A stretch of DNA of 64,000 nt from Sphingobacterium faecale (GCF_016746095.1 NZ_JAERTY010000001.1:496001-560000); one strand, 5' to 3'; positions 54,175 to 64,000 are shown, numbered from the stretch's first letter. Numbers and translations are program-made. The notes: generated by a model from the sequence alone, not told the origin.

Positions 54175-55758
54175 TTAATTTTGTAATCCAAAAGAAGTAA
54201 TACGACCAAAGCCTCGATATTCGCGGATATAATCAGGGTTTGTTACCAAGCCACCGACACCTAATGATTCGATTGGAATTGTTATTATTTTTCCCTCTTT
54301 GGTATTTTCATTATAGATACTTAGGAGCAACAAGCGCTGTGAAGCATTGGTGGAGATACGTTTGGTCCAATCCAAAGGATCTGAGCTGCTGGGCAAGTAC
54401 ATGCGTCCTGAACCGGTAAAGATCTTCATCCCAGTGATTTTTTCTCCAGGATTGGTTTGATAACGTAACGTTGTCGTGGAAGGAGATCCGATTTCAACAA
54501 TAGTGGTGTATACTTTATCAGGTGTGCCGTAAAATAACACTTGCTCCGAAGTAGAAGAGGTGAAAAATCTAGCGTTTGAAATATCTGGATTCTGACTAAG
54601 ATCGTTTACCGCTACACCCATACCACCAGACAGCGGGGCGGTGAACCTAATCTGATAGGCATAGTATTTTTCCTGATCACGTTCTTTCATAATACACATC
54701 ATACTTTTGTCATACCCCTCAAACATATGTAGACATGTTTTATTCCCCATTTGACCCGGGTCAAATTTTGCGGATGAATGTTTGGGGTCAAACGTCGGAA
54801 AATTGCGTAACGGATCTGCCATATAGACGATACCGGGTAAGATTAAAAAGCGGCTATTCAACTCATCATATAACACACCACCTGGTATGGATAAGCTTGG
54901 GTTTTGTAAACCAATTATTTTTTTTGTCTCATAGCCTAATTTGTCGGAAGCCAAAAATGAATATAGAAATTGTCGGCTCTGTCCATAACGTCCGTGTGCT
55001 TTTCCATTGTTAACTAGATATTGATGTTGATTGGTAACAATAGCTGTCGATATATCAGTGGGTACAATTTTAGTCGGAGGTATGAGAAACAGTTTCTCGT
55101 CCGTATCGACTTTTTTATAAGAATTGACATCGATACGCGTCAAGGCTTTGTCTGTCAATAGCGTTACGTTTTTTTCGGCGTTATAGCGGTAAAAGTCTAA
55201 ATGGCTAACTAACCCTTCTATTTTTTCACCATTTGCCACACTATAGGCATTATAAATTATTCGTTCGGTTAAGCTGTCTTTCTGAATAGCTGTAGTGAAG
55301 TTAAATGCCATGATCAGATTAAGATCAGTGGTTTTTTCATCTCGCGTATCTGCAACGACCAATCCCTGACCGAAAGGGGAGATGACAGAAATATCCCAGG
55401 TGAAAAAGGTTTTGATATTGTTGAGGGAATCTGTAGCAGTGAAAATAAGCTTGTAGGCCGTTGGAGACGGGGCTTCATTTATTACTGCCTCTAGACGGGA
55501 TGCTGTCCCCACTAATCGCTCGTATCCAAAAGTATTCATAGTCCATTTGTACTTCAGTCGATTCCGGTCGCCGTGTTCAATTGTAATGACGGGCTCGATG
55601 ACAAGGGTGTCTTGTTGGAATACGGTGTGCCTTGTGGCAAATCCAGCTGTATCAATGCCTATGATAGGAATTTCATTGATGGCCAGGGTAGATTCGTCTT
55701 TTATGCAACCTCCGATCAATAGAAGAATTGCTGAAAAAATGAAGATAATATGTTTCAT
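54175..55758 (-). CDS. PKD-like family lipoprotein (L4)
   Basis: A 527-residue lipoprotein (lipobox LLLIGGC, then IKDESTLAINEIPI). The N-terminal part has a PKD-like beta-sandwich (RLKYKWTMNTFGY, AYKLIFTATDSLNNIKTFFT), and the rest reads like a beta-propeller (GQGLVVADTRDEKTTDLNLI, SFLASDKLGYETKKIIGLQN). Proteins of this family accompany SusC, SusD and a DUF4843 protein in conserved operons, and this neighbourhood is the main support. They probably sit at the cell surface and help hold the ligand. Confidence 0.8.
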   Translation of the reverse strand: MKHIIFIFSAILLLIGGCIKDESTLAINEIPIIGIDTAGFATRHTVFQQDTLVIEPVITIEHGDRNRLKYKWTMNTFGYERLVGTASRLEAVINEAPSPTAYKLIFTATDSLNNIKTFFTWDISVISPFGQGLVVADTRDEKTTDLNLIMAFNFTTAIQKDSLTERIIYNAYSVANGEKIEGLVSHLDFYRYNAEKNVTLLTDKALTRIDVNSYKKVDTDEKLFLIPPTKIVPTDISTAIVTNQHQYLVNNGKAHGRYGQSRQFLYSFLASDKLGYETKKIIGLQNPSLSIPGGVLYDELNSRFLILPGIVYMADPLRNFPTFDPKHSSAKFDPGQMGNKTCLHMFEGYDKSMMCIMKERDQEKYYAYQIRFTAPLSGGMGVAVNDLSQNPDISNARFFTSSTSEQVLFYGTPDKVYTTIVEIGSPSTTTLRYQTNPGEKITGMKIFTGSGRMYLPSSSDPLDWTKRISTNASQRLLLLSIYNENTKEGKIITIPIESLGVGGLVTNPDYIREYRGFGRITSFGLQN

Positions 55759-55773
55759 GTTCTAATCTGTTAG

Positions 55774-56541
55774 TTAGTAAAATACGACAGGAAGTCCTTT
55801 CTTGGGACCGTCGTTGTGCATAAATGCAGTATCCCTATCAGGGTATTGATGCTGTAAATTTAAATTGTATTGGATTAAAGCGTCTTTTACCATAAGCCCC
55901 CAACCCTGTATTTCTCCCGCAGACATCCACCATGTTTCTGGGTCTGTTTTGGCCCATGTCGGATGGTAAGGGAAAGAGTTTCTTCCGGTTACATCAATGA
56001 TAAAGGAGAACCATGCGGTTGAGAAATCTGCTCCTAAATAATAGCGCATCCAGGACCAGTTTGAGGGTTGGATGATTCTTCCTGTCCAGGTGATTTTTGC
56101 TTTAGTATTTAGAATAGTACCAAGCGAAGTGGAAGGGACTAACTGCAGGTTGAGGTCGACCAATGAGGTGTCGATAGTGGTATTCCGCTTTAATACAATC
56201 GGAATGCGGCCATCTACGCTGTTTTTAGGTAGTATACCCTCCTGGATTTCGAACCATTCTGGTTTTGCTGTCGTAGTGCTGTCGAAGATGGCTTCCATTT
56301 TAAAACTACGGTCGTGGTCTGCCATTTCGCCTGATAGTTTTACGGCTAAATAGATGGTTTTAGAGTTCGCATCTTTATCATCAATAAAGGAATAGGAGTA
56401 ACTTGTAGTTCCCATATAGATTGCTGGCGAATCATCGGAAAATAAAGGGATCTGTTCTTTTTGACAGGCTGTAGCAAACAGTACAATAAGGGTCAAAATA
56501 GCCGAAAATCCCTGTTTTATTTTTATGTTATTACGATTCAT
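55774..56541 (-). CDS. DUF4843 family lipoprotein (L4)
   Basis: A 255-residue lipoprotein (LTLIVLFATAC, then QKEQIPLFSDDSPAIYM). The body fits DUF4843: SYSFIDDKDANSKTIYLAVK, GRIPIVLKRNTTIDTSLVDL and a C-terminal part with FSTAWFSFIIDVTG and GWGLMVKDALIQYNLN. Its function is unknown. It regularly lies between SusD and the PKD-like lipoprotein. Here it is 11 bp after SusD. Confidence 0.8.
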   Translation of the reverse strand: MNRNNIKIKQGFSAILTLIVLFATACQKEQIPLFSDDSPAIYMGTTSYSYSFIDDKDANSKTIYLAVKLSGEMADHDRSFKMEAIFDSTTTAKPEWFEIQEGILPKNSVDGRIPIVLKRNTTIDTSLVDLNLQLVPSTSLGTILNTKAKITWTGRIIQPSNWSWMRYYLGADFSTAWFSFIIDVTGRNSFPYHPTWAKTDPETWWMSAGEIQGWGLMVKDALIQYNLNLQHQYPDRDTAFMHNDGPKKGLPVVFY

Positions 56542-56552
56542 ACTTTTAATAA

Positions 56553-58043
56553 TTAATTACCCATTTCGATCTCTCGCTGAGGAAGCGGTAATACATAAAC
56601 TGAATTATTCATTTCTTTATTTGTACTAGGGATACTGCTATTTCCCCGACGTTTGTAATAGTAAAATAGCTGCCCCTCGGAAACAAATTCTTTTCTATAT
56701 TCCAATTGAAGCTGTGCATGAACTTCTTCTTTACTTAAAGTTTCATTTAGTTTAAAGTTGGGTGCAATGCCTCGATTAGTACGGACTGTATTCAGGTATT
56801 GTACAGCTTTAGGGCTGTCACCTAACTCATTGTAACATTCAGCGAGAATATAAAACATCTCTGGAAGTTTGATAAGGGGCATCCTGTCTTTGTACCTTGA
56901 ATTTTTTGCGTGCGTGAATTTTAGTAAAAGATAAGCCGTTGTCGAAATTTTGTTGTACAGCTCTTTGTAACGATAGTCCGATAAGGACATGTCGCCTTTG
57001 GTATCGATTTCATATAGCGTTTTGGCCATAGTGGCGCTATGATGTAATCTACGGTTGTTTTCATTTACCCCATCTGGTCCGTACTGTCTTATAAAGGGTT
57101 CTACATAGTCAAACATATTCTGGATATTCAGGCCAAATATGTGTTCTGTACTAAAAGTAAAATCTTTATTAATAGGATCTGGATCATTTATGTTTCCAGA
57201 ATGAAAGGATACAAGTGGCCCCCTGGCTTTGGTAGCTACTTCGTCTGCTGCGTCGCGGGCTTTTTCATAATCTCCGAGCCATAAATATAGTCTGGCAAGT
57301 GTAGATTTGACGGCGTAATAATTGAAACGCAACCGACGATTGTCATAGAAGTGATCGGTATTGGGAATCTCTACTCCTCCAAGATTGTTTGTTGGAGTGA
57401 TCAATGCAGGCTCATAATGAACCATCAATTTTTCGGCTTCATTAAGATCTCTTTCTACAAGTTCTAGAAATGCGCTGCCTGATACCGGAGCACTAATGCT
57501 TTTTGAATACTGGTCTACATAGGGAAGACTGATCCGTTCTAGGTCAGTAGGTGATTTTTTTAGGTTGCCATACCCGAAAAGCCTGTAAAGATCAAAGTGT
57601 ACGAATGCGCGTAATCCCAGTGCTTCTCCCTTGATAAGATGATAGTGTGCTGGATGTATTTTATCCTTATATCCATCAATTGTATTGATTAGATTGTTTA
57701 AGTTGGCTATAACACTATAGCTTTTTGTCCAGATATTGTCCTTATAATTCGTTACTACCGATGACTGGTATTGATAGGAAGAGACGTTGGCATAGGGATG
57801 GTTTAACGCTGTTGTTGGGTATTGCTGGGCTAATACATCAACAAAGCCTATGGTACTTTCAAAGCCATATATTCCCCGCTCGGTCATCATCAGATAGACA
57901 CCTATTAATGCGTCTTTAAATCCTTGTTCCGATTTAAATAGTTCATCTGAAGCAATTTCAGATTTAGGAGTTATAGAGAGCCATTTTTCACAAGAACTCA
58001 GACTGAGAATTGTGAGTATAGCTAAAGGTATAAATTTTCTCAT
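56553..58043 (-). CDS. SusD/RagB-type surface lipoprotein (L4)
   Basis: A 496-residue SusD (lipobox LTILSLSSC, then EKWLSITPKSEIASDELF). Core elements: GEALGLRAFVHFDLYRLFGY, LARLYLWLGDYEKARDAADE, KLPEMFYILAECYNELGD and LEYRKEFVSEGQLFYYYKRR. Eleven base pairs separate it from SusC. It acts as the lid for the L4 transporter. Confidence 0.93.
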   Translation of the reverse strand: MRKFIPLAILTILSLSSCEKWLSITPKSEIASDELFKSEQGFKDALIGVYLMMTERGIYGFESTIGFVDVLAQQYPTTALNHPYANVSSYQYQSSVVTNYKDNIWTKSYSVIANLNNLINTIDGYKDKIHPAHYHLIKGEALGLRAFVHFDLYRLFGYGNLKKSPTDLERISLPYVDQYSKSISAPVSGSAFLELVERDLNEAEKLMVHYEPALITPTNNLGGVEIPNTDHFYDNRRLRFNYYAVKSTLARLYLWLGDYEKARDAADEVATKARGPLVSFHSGNINDPDPINKDFTFSTEHIFGLNIQNMFDYVEPFIRQYGPDGVNENNRRLHHSATMAKTLYEIDTKGDMSLSDYRYKELYNKISTTAYLLLKFTHAKNSRYKDRMPLIKLPEMFYILAECYNELGDSPKAVQYLNTVRTNRGIAPNFKLNETLSKEEVHAQLQLEYRKEFVSEGQLFYYYKRRGNSSIPSTNKEMNNSVYVLPLPQREIEMGN

Positions 58044-58054
58044 TTTGTTGATTT

Positions 58055-61000
58055 TTAAAATGTTGCTGTTAGACTGAATGAAAATTTACGTGCGAAAGGG
58101 TAGATCATACCTCGCTCGATAGGCACACTGGATACGGTAAATACATCATTGGTATATAGTGCACATCTCAATCGGTCTAGTCCTATGGTTTTTAAGTAGT
58201 TCCAGCGGTAGAAGTCGTAGGAAAGACTTAATGACGACAATGCGAGTTCATTTTGATTCATTACAAAGCGGTCAGATACCTGTGTCCGGACATGTTGTCT
58301 GATCCAGGTTCCGTCTTCCTGTTGGGTAAGTACACTACCGAGTGCTTTATAAGGTTTTATGTCTCCAGGTTTCTGCCAAGTACTATTTAGTACTCTCTTG
58401 TCAACATTGTAGCTCATATCCACGTTTTCTACGCGGTCTACCAACGTCTGATTATACAATTGACCGCCGTATAGAAATCTAAAGTATGCAGACAGTCCAA
58501 ATCCTTTATATTCTCCATTAATACCGAATGAACCCGATACCTTAGGGACTTTGTCTCCTACAATGACTTGGTCGGCAGCCGAATAGGTATATGTTTTTGC
58601 TCCATTCTTTTTGAGATAGATCTCCCTTCCATTGGCAGGATCAATTCCTAAGGAATGGACGGCCCAGATAGCGTTCATAGAGGCTCCATCATAATACTTG
58701 GTAACAGGTTTGTTGTTGAATTGATCGCCTGCAATCTTGTCCTGAGCTTGGTTGAAAGCTTTGAGCGCATCCGAAATAGAGACAATTTTATTGGTATTTC
58801 TTATTGCAGAACCCGTAATTGAAAAATAAGATCTGTTTTTTGGATCGGAATAGAGCATGTAGTTCAGCATTAACTCCATACCTGTGTTTTTTATTTTACC
58901 CATATTCTCTTTAACCGATGAAAAACCGGTAGAGGGTGGCAGACTGAAATCTACAAGCGTATTCTCCGTAATCGAATTGTAGTAATCAAATCGTCCGGAT
59001 AGTTTTCGGAAAATGGAAAAATCAAGACCTACGTTGTAATCCATTTTCTGTTGCCATTTTAGATCAGGGTTGGCTAGGCCTTTTAAAAATGCCCCTAAAT
59101 ATTCTTGATACACCTTGTCCATGAAATAGGTGTATGTCGCGATGGACTGGTAGGAACTGAAATTTTGCGATCCGGTCGAACCTATAGATGCTCTTAATTT
59201 AAGGCGGTCGAAGATCTGATACTCATTTAACCATTTTTCGTTGTGGATGTTCCAGCCGACTCCTGTGCTCCAAAAAGTACCCCACCGTTGGTTCGTACCA
59301 AATTGTGACGATGCGGAGGCACGAACAGAAGCATCAGCAAAAAGACGGTTATCATATGAGTAACTGGCTATCGATAACAAACCGAGGTCTCGTGTCGTTC
59401 CCTCCGTACCTGAAGGTCTATTTTGATATTTGGCGTACTGCTTCGCAAAGAGAATATCGTTCATGCGATCATTTGGAAAGCCTTCGGTATTATATATAAC
59501 TTCCTCAAAGCTACGTTGGCTTATTGTTCCTCCGGCATTAATAAATAATAGATGTTTTTCGCCTATTGGTTTATTGTAATTAATATTTAAGTCGCCCGAG
59601 TATCGCATTTGAGTTCCTTCATTTTTCTTGTAGGAACCTTTACGGAAGAAGTCTTCGTTTATATAGCTATCAAATTTTAGGTGATTGGCCGGATAAAATT
59701 CGTCCGCTTCGTTTTTAGTGTTCGTGAAACTACCGCGGAGAAGCATTTTTACACCTGTTGCCAAAGTCGCTTCTGCGTATAGATTGTTCGTAAACTCCGT
59801 ATACTGCTTGGTTAGCTTGGTATTTAAGGTTGAGTTGTATAAAGGATTTGAAAAGCTGAGATCTTCAATAGACGAAGTCCCTATCCAAGGTACTAAACCA
59901 GTCTCCGCATTTTTCTTCAGATTGCCAAACTCATCATAGGGCGTCCAGTAGGGGTTCATTTTGGCATAGTCGTTGAATGTTCCGTAAGGAGAGTCACTGC
60001 TGCTACCGTTAGTATAGCTGATGATATTACGGAATAGAAATCCTTTAAAACGATAGGACATCATTGCATTTGTTGATATCACATCACGTTTAGATCCTTT
60101 CATCACACCTTCCACATTATTGTACGAAAAGTCGGTGATGAGCTTTAGATCGCGGTCTCCTAATTCGACGGATACACCGTGCTTCTGTCCAATGGCATTG
60201 CGTAATGGCAAAGACATCCAATCTGTATTGACACCGGAAAGAACAGCCTTAAGCCGTTGATTATATTGTTGGTCTAATTTTAGTTGTGTAGCATAGCTCG
60301 GTATATTGTCACCTGTCTGTTCGTATAAGCCGTAGATACGTTCTGCTTCTAGTTTTTCTGCTGCATTGGTCAGGTTGTAACTGCTTAAGTCGGGAACCTC
60401 GGCATCTAAACTCCCACTGTAGGTTATGAGTACTTTATTTTCGGTGTTTTTTTTCGTTTCGATAACGACAACGCCATTTGCTGCTTTCGAACCATAGATT
60501 GCTTTAGCGGAAGCATCTTTGAGGATAGTGATCGATTCAATACGATTCATGTCCAGGTCAATAACCTTAGTGAGTCCGACTTCAAATCCATCCAGGATGA
60601 ATAGGGGTTGGTTGGGGTTGTTGACATAGTCTCCTTTCAAATCAGAAACACCATCTTGAGGAAAAGTGGAATTACCACGCAATGTCATTTCGGGCAAAGC
60701 ATTGGGGTCTGATCCAAAGTTGAGATTATCGAAAATCATCAATGATGGTTCTAGAACCTTTAAGCTCTGGATGACATTTTTATGGCTTACACGTTGTAGC
60801 TCATCTTTAGTAATACGTGTGGCAGCACCGGTGAAGGTATTCAGATTACGGTCCACAATACCTGTACTGACGACGACTTCTTCCATCAGATGGTCTGAAT
60901 TCTTCAGTACAATTTTATTGTCGGTACCAGATATCGTTATTTCTTGGTCAAAATACCCTATACAGGTAACAATTAGTACCTCTGTTTTACCTGCATTTGG

Positions 61001-61606
61001 GATCGTGAAGCTACCATCTTGTTTGGTGGAGATGGAGCGTCCATTGGACTTGAGCTTGATGGAGACACTAGGAATACCTTTGCCGTTTTCATCCACGATA
61101 CGTCCGCCTAAGGTATGCTGTTGGACCTCTATTGACTTGAGTGTCGAAGAGGTCTGTTTGGTGTTTTTGTCTTCTGATCGTTTTAGTACAATAGTGTTGT
61201 CAAAGAAGTCTACATTAAGGTTAGTATGTTGTAATACTTGATTAAGTGCTTCTTTGAAAGGTTTGTTTTGTATGGATACATTGATGTTTTTTATACTTTC
61301 GACTTCTTGCTTATCATATAAAAATACATAGCCACTTTGCCTTTCAAGTTCTTTGATAACTTGCTCTAGGTGAATTTTTTGCTTCTTGATCGTTATTTGC
61401 TGACCATAGGTGTGGGCATTGACCTGCGACAGACATGTGCCGACCAAAAGCACGATAGCATTCATTTTCATAATTTTTCTTCGCATTGATCTGGTCCAAA
61501 ATGCTAAGGGGTCTCTGTTGGTGTCCAAAGGTGATACAGAGCTCACATCGGCTGACACAGAAAGGGAAGCCCACGAAGAACCAGTTTGGTTTTTGTGAAT
61601 TTTCAT
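58055..61606 (-). CDS. SusC-type TonB-dependent transporter with STN domain (L4)
   Basis: A 1183-residue SusC. A long n-region precedes the signal (IVLLVGTCLSQVNAHTYGQ); STN about 75-145 (LEQVIKELERQSGYVFLYDK); carboxypeptidase-like domain about 170-245 (LGGRIVDENGKGIPSVSIKL); then EEVVVSTGIVDRN, plug (QPLFILDGFEVGLTKV, RIESITILKDASAKAIYGSK) and a barrel ending FSLTATF. It imports an unknown ligand with the L4 SusD and should signal through the FecR encoded upstream. Confidence 0.94.
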   Translation of the reverse strand: MKIHKNQTGSSWASLSVSADVSSVSPLDTNRDPLAFWTRSMRRKIMKMNAIVLLVGTCLSQVNAHTYGQQITIKKQKIHLEQVIKELERQSGYVFLYDKQEVESIKNINVSIQNKPFKEALNQVLQHTNLNVDFFDNTIVLKRSEDKNTKQTSSTLKSIEVQQHTLGGRIVDENGKGIPSVSIKLKSNGRSISTKQDGSFTIPNAGKTEVLIVTCIGYFDQEITISGTDNKIVLKNSDHLMEEVVVSTGIVDRNLNTFTGAATRITKDELQRVSHKNVIQSLKVLEPSLMIFDNLNFGSDPNALPEMTLRGNSTFPQDGVSDLKGDYVNNPNQPLFILDGFEVGLTKVIDLDMNRIESITILKDASAKAIYGSKAANGVVVIETKKNTENKVLITYSGSLDAEVPDLSSYNLTNAAEKLEAERIYGLYEQTGDNIPSYATQLKLDQQYNQRLKAVLSGVNTDWMSLPLRNAIGQKHGVSVELGDRDLKLITDFSYNNVEGVMKGSKRDVISTNAMMSYRFKGFLFRNIISYTNGSSSDSPYGTFNDYAKMNPYWTPYDEFGNLKKNAETGLVPWIGTSSIEDLSFSNPLYNSTLNTKLTKQYTEFTNNLYAEATLATGVKMLLRGSFTNTKNEADEFYPANHLKFDSYINEDFFRKGSYKKNEGTQMRYSGDLNINYNKPIGEKHLLFINAGGTISQRSFEEVIYNTEGFPNDRMNDILFAKQYAKYQNRPSGTEGTTRDLGLLSIASYSYDNRLFADASVRASASSQFGTNQRWGTFWSTGVGWNIHNEKWLNEYQIFDRLKLRASIGSTGSQNFSSYQSIATYTYFMDKVYQEYLGAFLKGLANPDLKWQQKMDYNVGLDFSIFRKLSGRFDYYNSITENTLVDFSLPPSTGFSSVKENMGKIKNTGMELMLNYMLYSDPKNRSYFSITGSAIRNTNKIVSISDALKAFNQAQDKIAGDQFNNKPVTKYYDGASMNAIWAVHSLGIDPANGREIYLKKNGAKTYTYSAADQVIVGDKVPKVSGSFGINGEYKGFGLSAYFRFLYGGQLYNQTLVDRVENVDMSYNVDKRVLNSTWQKPGDIKPYKALGSVLTQQEDGTWIRQHVRTQVSDRFVMNQNELALSSLSLSYDFYRWNYLKTIGLDRLRCALYTNDVFTVSSVPIERGMIYPFARKFSFSLTATF

Positions 61607-61675
61607 TAAATTTGGTTGTTGTAATAGAATGATTTGTTAGTAACTCATGATTCATTGTTGCAACAATAAAAATGG

Positions 61676-61703
61676 ACCGGAGGATGAGCCAACATTCTTC
61701 GGT
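61676..61703 (-). promoter_or_regulatory. Conserved leader hairpin between FecR and SusC (L4)
   Basis: On the minus strand ACCGAAGAATG pairs with CATCCTCCGGT (two A-C mismatches) around TTGGCT. It ends 70 nt before the SusC start. The ACCGAAG and TCCGGT edges match the L2 hairpin. A short CATTTTTATTG tract follows. Confidence 0.55.
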
Positions 61704-61780
61704 TTTTTTATGTCACTGGAATAGGTCAAATGATCGTTTTTTTTCTTTTCATACTTTTTTTAAAAGGTTAGTTATTGAAT

Positions 61781-62917
61781 CTATTTTATTATTAGTTTTA
61801 ATCTATCCTGCTGTAGGATAGGCTCTGCCTTTAGCTCTGTGAATGTCAATAGATCGATTAGTTTATTTAAAGGTAAATTCTTTGGAATCTTGCCTTTATA
61901 ATTGTTCTGTTTTTTGCTTTGGTTATAATTGATTTCGATATCGTACCAGTTAGCTATCTCTTGCAGAACTTCTGCAGTATTTTGTCCATCCAGGTAAAAG
62001 TAACCTTTGGTCCAAGCCAGATAAGGTTCTAGATCTACTGTTTTAATTTTCGTAGTTGTAGGACTGATTTCCATCTGTTGACCCGGCTGTACGATTTGTA
62101 ACGCTGTATTTCTAGTATTCACCACTCGGATAAGACCTTCTTCTAGGGAGATCTGCTCCGAAGCTTGATAATTTCTAGCTTTGATATTGAATGTCGTTCC
62201 CAGGACTTCGGTGATCTGCTGACGGGTCTTTACCAAGAACTTTTGCTTACTTGTTGTTTTCTGAACTATAAAATAGGCTTCTCCATCAAGTTCTACGACA
62301 CGATCTCCTGTGTTAAAACTATTGGGGTACTTTAGTTTGGTGCCGGCATTGAGTATGACCACAGTCCCATCGGATAGATTGAGCGTGTAATTCGCGTTAT
62401 TAGGTGTTTCGATAGTGCTACTTTTGGATGATCTACCTCCTGTGTCGTTTTGAACATAGGTGATCTGTCCTGTACTATCCTTCCGGATTTCGATATCTTC
62501 GAATCTAAGGCAACTGTCGATGGCCATTTTTTCTAGATCAATGATCTGCCCCGATTCTAATGTGATCTTGGCCTTAGGATCAGAAGGGGTAATGCTCGAC
62601 AAAAAATGGGAGTCGGGAATCTGAATACTATCTCTTGTGAAAACCCAAAAACTTATGCCTGCAACGAAAATTATAGATGCGGCAGCTATGACAGGACGCC
62701 ACCAATAGGCTCTGTTCTTTTTGCTCTGTTCTTCTTGGATGCTATGGAATACCCTTTGTTTAACAGATTCACCCGTCAGCTTGATGTGTTCTTTACTGGG
62801 GGTGTAGTCAATCTGATAATTCTCATACCAATTCATTATTTCTTGCTTTTCTTTATCCTTTTCCTCCCGAATCAGAAAACGGTAAATAAGTGCAAGTATG
62901 TGTTTTACTTCCTTCAT
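61781..62917 (-). CDS. FecR-type anti-sigma factor (L4)
   Basis: A 378-residue protein: N-terminal cytoplasmic region, one membrane helix near residue 75-95 (WRPVIAAASIIFVAGISFWV), FecR domain (NANYTLNLSDGTVVILNAGT, VVELDGEAYFIVQKTTSKQK, LEEGLIRVV) and DUF4974 end (FYLDGQNTAEVLQEIANWYD). It lies 80 bp after the sigma gene and precedes the STN-bearing SusC. Confidence 0.92.
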   Translation of the reverse strand: MKEVKHILALIYRFLIREEKDKEKQEIMNWYENYQIDYTPSKEHIKLTGESVKQRVFHSIQEEQSKKNRAYWWRPVIAAASIIFVAGISFWVFTRDSIQIPDSHFLSSITPSDPKAKITLESGQIIDLEKMAIDSCLRFEDIEIRKDSTGQITYVQNDTGGRSSKSSTIETPNNANYTLNLSDGTVVILNAGTKLKYPNSFNTGDRVVELDGEAYFIVQKTTSKQKFLVKTRQQITEVLGTTFNIKARNYQASEQISLEEGLIRVVNTRNTALQIVQPGQQMEISPTTTKIKTVDLEPYLAWTKGYFYLDGQNTAEVLQEIANWYDIEINYNQSKKQNNYKGKIPKNLPLNKLIDLLTFTELKAEPILQQDRLKLIIK

Positions 62918-62997
62918 AATCGTAATAACGGTCCATCCGTATAGATGGTTAGTTATATAGGAAGTGTTGGAACAGGGGAGGAGGTTCTAGTCTATTT

Positions 62998-63582
62998 TCA
63001 AAAAAAAAGTATAAAACTGAATTTGTTTTTCGAACTGTTTCGTAAATGCCTGATGGCCTTGTTTATATGTTTTTTTACGGTGGACTCTGATATGGACATT
63101 TCTTCGGATATCTGTTGTATGCTCAAATAATGCTCTCTACTCAATTTGAAGACCTGTTTACATTTTTCGGGAAGATTTTCGATTTCGCGGTGTACCTCAT
63201 CAAGTATATAACGGTAGTATAACCGATCTTCGAGTGGTATATCTTCTTGAATAACATCAATATCACCAATATCCGACAGTGCTAATTCTCGTCGTTTCTG
63301 TTTACGGTATTGCGCTAATATGAGATAGCGCACCGAGCTGTAGAGGTAGGCGGGAATGGATTCTATTTCGGTAATATTGATCCGATTACGCCATAAAGAA
63401 AGGAAGAGATCATGTAGGATATCTTCAGCGGTAGTTTGATCTTTTATTTTGCTGAGCACGTGACGCGTTAGCTCGGGATAAAAAATATCATAAAGTTTAG
63501 AAAATGCCTTTTCATCACCCTTTGAAATCCGAATAAGGAGTTCGGCGTATTTCACCGTATTGCTAATACCACTATTATCCAC
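62998..63582 (-). CDS. ECF sigma-70 factor (L4)
   Basis: A 194-residue sigma factor with region 2 about 17-85 (KAFSKLYDIFYPELTRHVLS, AEDILHDLFLSLWRNRINI) and region 4 about 130-185 (LPEKCKQVFKLSREHYLSIQ, MSISESTVKKHINKAIRHL). The start is GTG at 63582; no ATG lies in the first part of the frame. It is the first gene of L4 and is divergent from the M20 gene. Confidence 0.9.
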   Translation of the reverse strand: MDNSGISNTVKYAELLIRISKGDEKAFSKLYDIFYPELTRHVLSKIKDQTTAEDILHDLFLSLWRNRINITEIESIPAYLYSSVRYLILAQYRKQKRRELALSDIGDIDVIQEDIPLEDRLYYRYILDEVHREIENLPEKCKQVFKLSREHYLSIQQISEEMSISESTVKKHINKAIRHLRNSSKNKFSFILFF

Positions 63583-63791
63583 GCGACAAAAATAACAATA
63601 ATTTCGTGAATCGATTCTCGAATTAATTGTGAGTTATAGATTTGAGAATACCGAGCAAGTATAAAGGGAAATGTAGTTTTTATAAATGTAAAGAGACATT
63701 ATGGAAGAAGTTGGTGCCTGCTATGTAGATTTGTTTTCTTAGTATCGATGCTTTTAGTTAATTTGCTTGACTGTATCAGTAAAAACTAACG

Positions 63792-64000
63792 ATGGACCAA
63801 TTAACAGATCAAATAGGTAAAAGCGTAGAAGAGTTGTTTTCACAAGCGGTGTATGACCGCAGGTATCTTCATCAGCATCCTGAGCTTTCTTTTCATGAGT
63901 TCGAAACAAGCGCTTATATACGTCAGCGGTTGGACACCTTGGGGATTGCTTATCGAACGGTAGCAAAAACAGGTGTTGTAGCTGTTTTGGAAGGAGAGAA
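63792..64000 (+). CDS. M20-family amidohydrolase, 5' part
   Basis: The first 69 codons are present and run off the window. They show the typical beginning of M20D amidohydrolases (IAA-amino acid/hippurate hydrolase type): [20 protein letters not shown], then [11 protein letters not shown] and [11 protein letters not shown]. These are cytoplasmic metal-dependent enzymes that cleave N-acyl amino acids or peptides. The metal site lies beyond the end of the window. A TAGATTTG box at 63726 could be a promoter element. Confidence 0.85.
   Translation, partial: MDQLTDQIGKSVEELFSQAVYDRRYLHQHPELSFHEFETSAYIRQRLDTLGIAYRTVAKTGVVAVLEGE

Noticed and set aside
1..64000. tRNA or rRNA genes
   Set aside because: I saw no cloverleaf with a TTCGA-type T-loop and a 3' acceptor pairing, and no rRNA-like sequence. 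A covariance search could still find something I missed.

Overview
The window reads as chromosomal DNA of a Bacteroidota, most likely a Sphingobacterium-like member of the Sphingobacteriaceae. The basis is four SusC/SusD outer-membrane pairs, three ECF sigma/FecR anti-sigma pairs, a type IX secretion (T9SS) type B C-terminal signal with a PorP/SprF partner, a fimbrillin-type lipoprotein, LytTR signalling and a TTTG-N19-TAnnTTTG promoter. The genus is inferred.

Layout. 1-1173: 3' end of a TlpA-like redoxin gene, probably the tail of another SusCD locus. 1139-4611: a degraded patch with a truncated small-protein gene, a umuC scrap, a DUF1016/YhcG nuclease pseudogene, an XRE regulator and REP-like palindromes. 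4631-10414 (locus L1): redoxin, SusC without STN, SusD. 10486-12121: small exported protein and an AraC-type regulator. 12213-13922: short peptide, SdpA-like protein and HTTM (SdpB-like) membrane protein, divergent from a LytTR response regulator and LytS-type kinase (14054-15857). 16013-20305: HTH protein, then a five-gene cassette (FN3, DUF5675, three-TM protein, NlpC/CHAP-like hydrolase, lipoprotein) that looks like a lysis or cell-wall module. 20503-29036 (L2): sigma, FecR, a SusC cut in two by a redoxin gene, SusD. 29297-37485 (L3): sigma, FecR, intact SusC, SusD, redoxin. 37583-38674: IS110-family transposase. 39018-41188: fimbrillin-like lipoprotein and a 58-residue companion. 41944-52899: Tat-exported phosphoesterase-like protein, tail-collar protein, signal-less binding protein, 2413-residue T9SS adhesin, PorP. 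52950-63582 (L4, minus strand): sigma, FecR, SusC, SusD, DUF4843, PKD-like lipoprotein, thioredoxin. 63792-64000: start of an M20 amidohydrolase.

How the genes fit together. In L2-L4 a SusC with an STN domain should signal through FecR to the ECF sigma factor, which would switch on the locus. L1 lacks the STN domain and also lacks sigma/FecR nearby. Each SusCD pair carries a thiol-disulfide redoxin at a different position (before SusC, inside SusC, after SusD, end of operon). This suggests that the imported ligands contain disulfides or need thiol chemistry. The most unusual feature is L2, where the SusC coding information is split inside its carboxypeptidase-like domain and a redoxin gene sits between the halves, joined by two ATGA overlaps, each with a GGAGG ribosome site. 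A second notable feature is a hairpin about 70 nt upstream of the STN-encoding gene in all three sigma/FecR loci.
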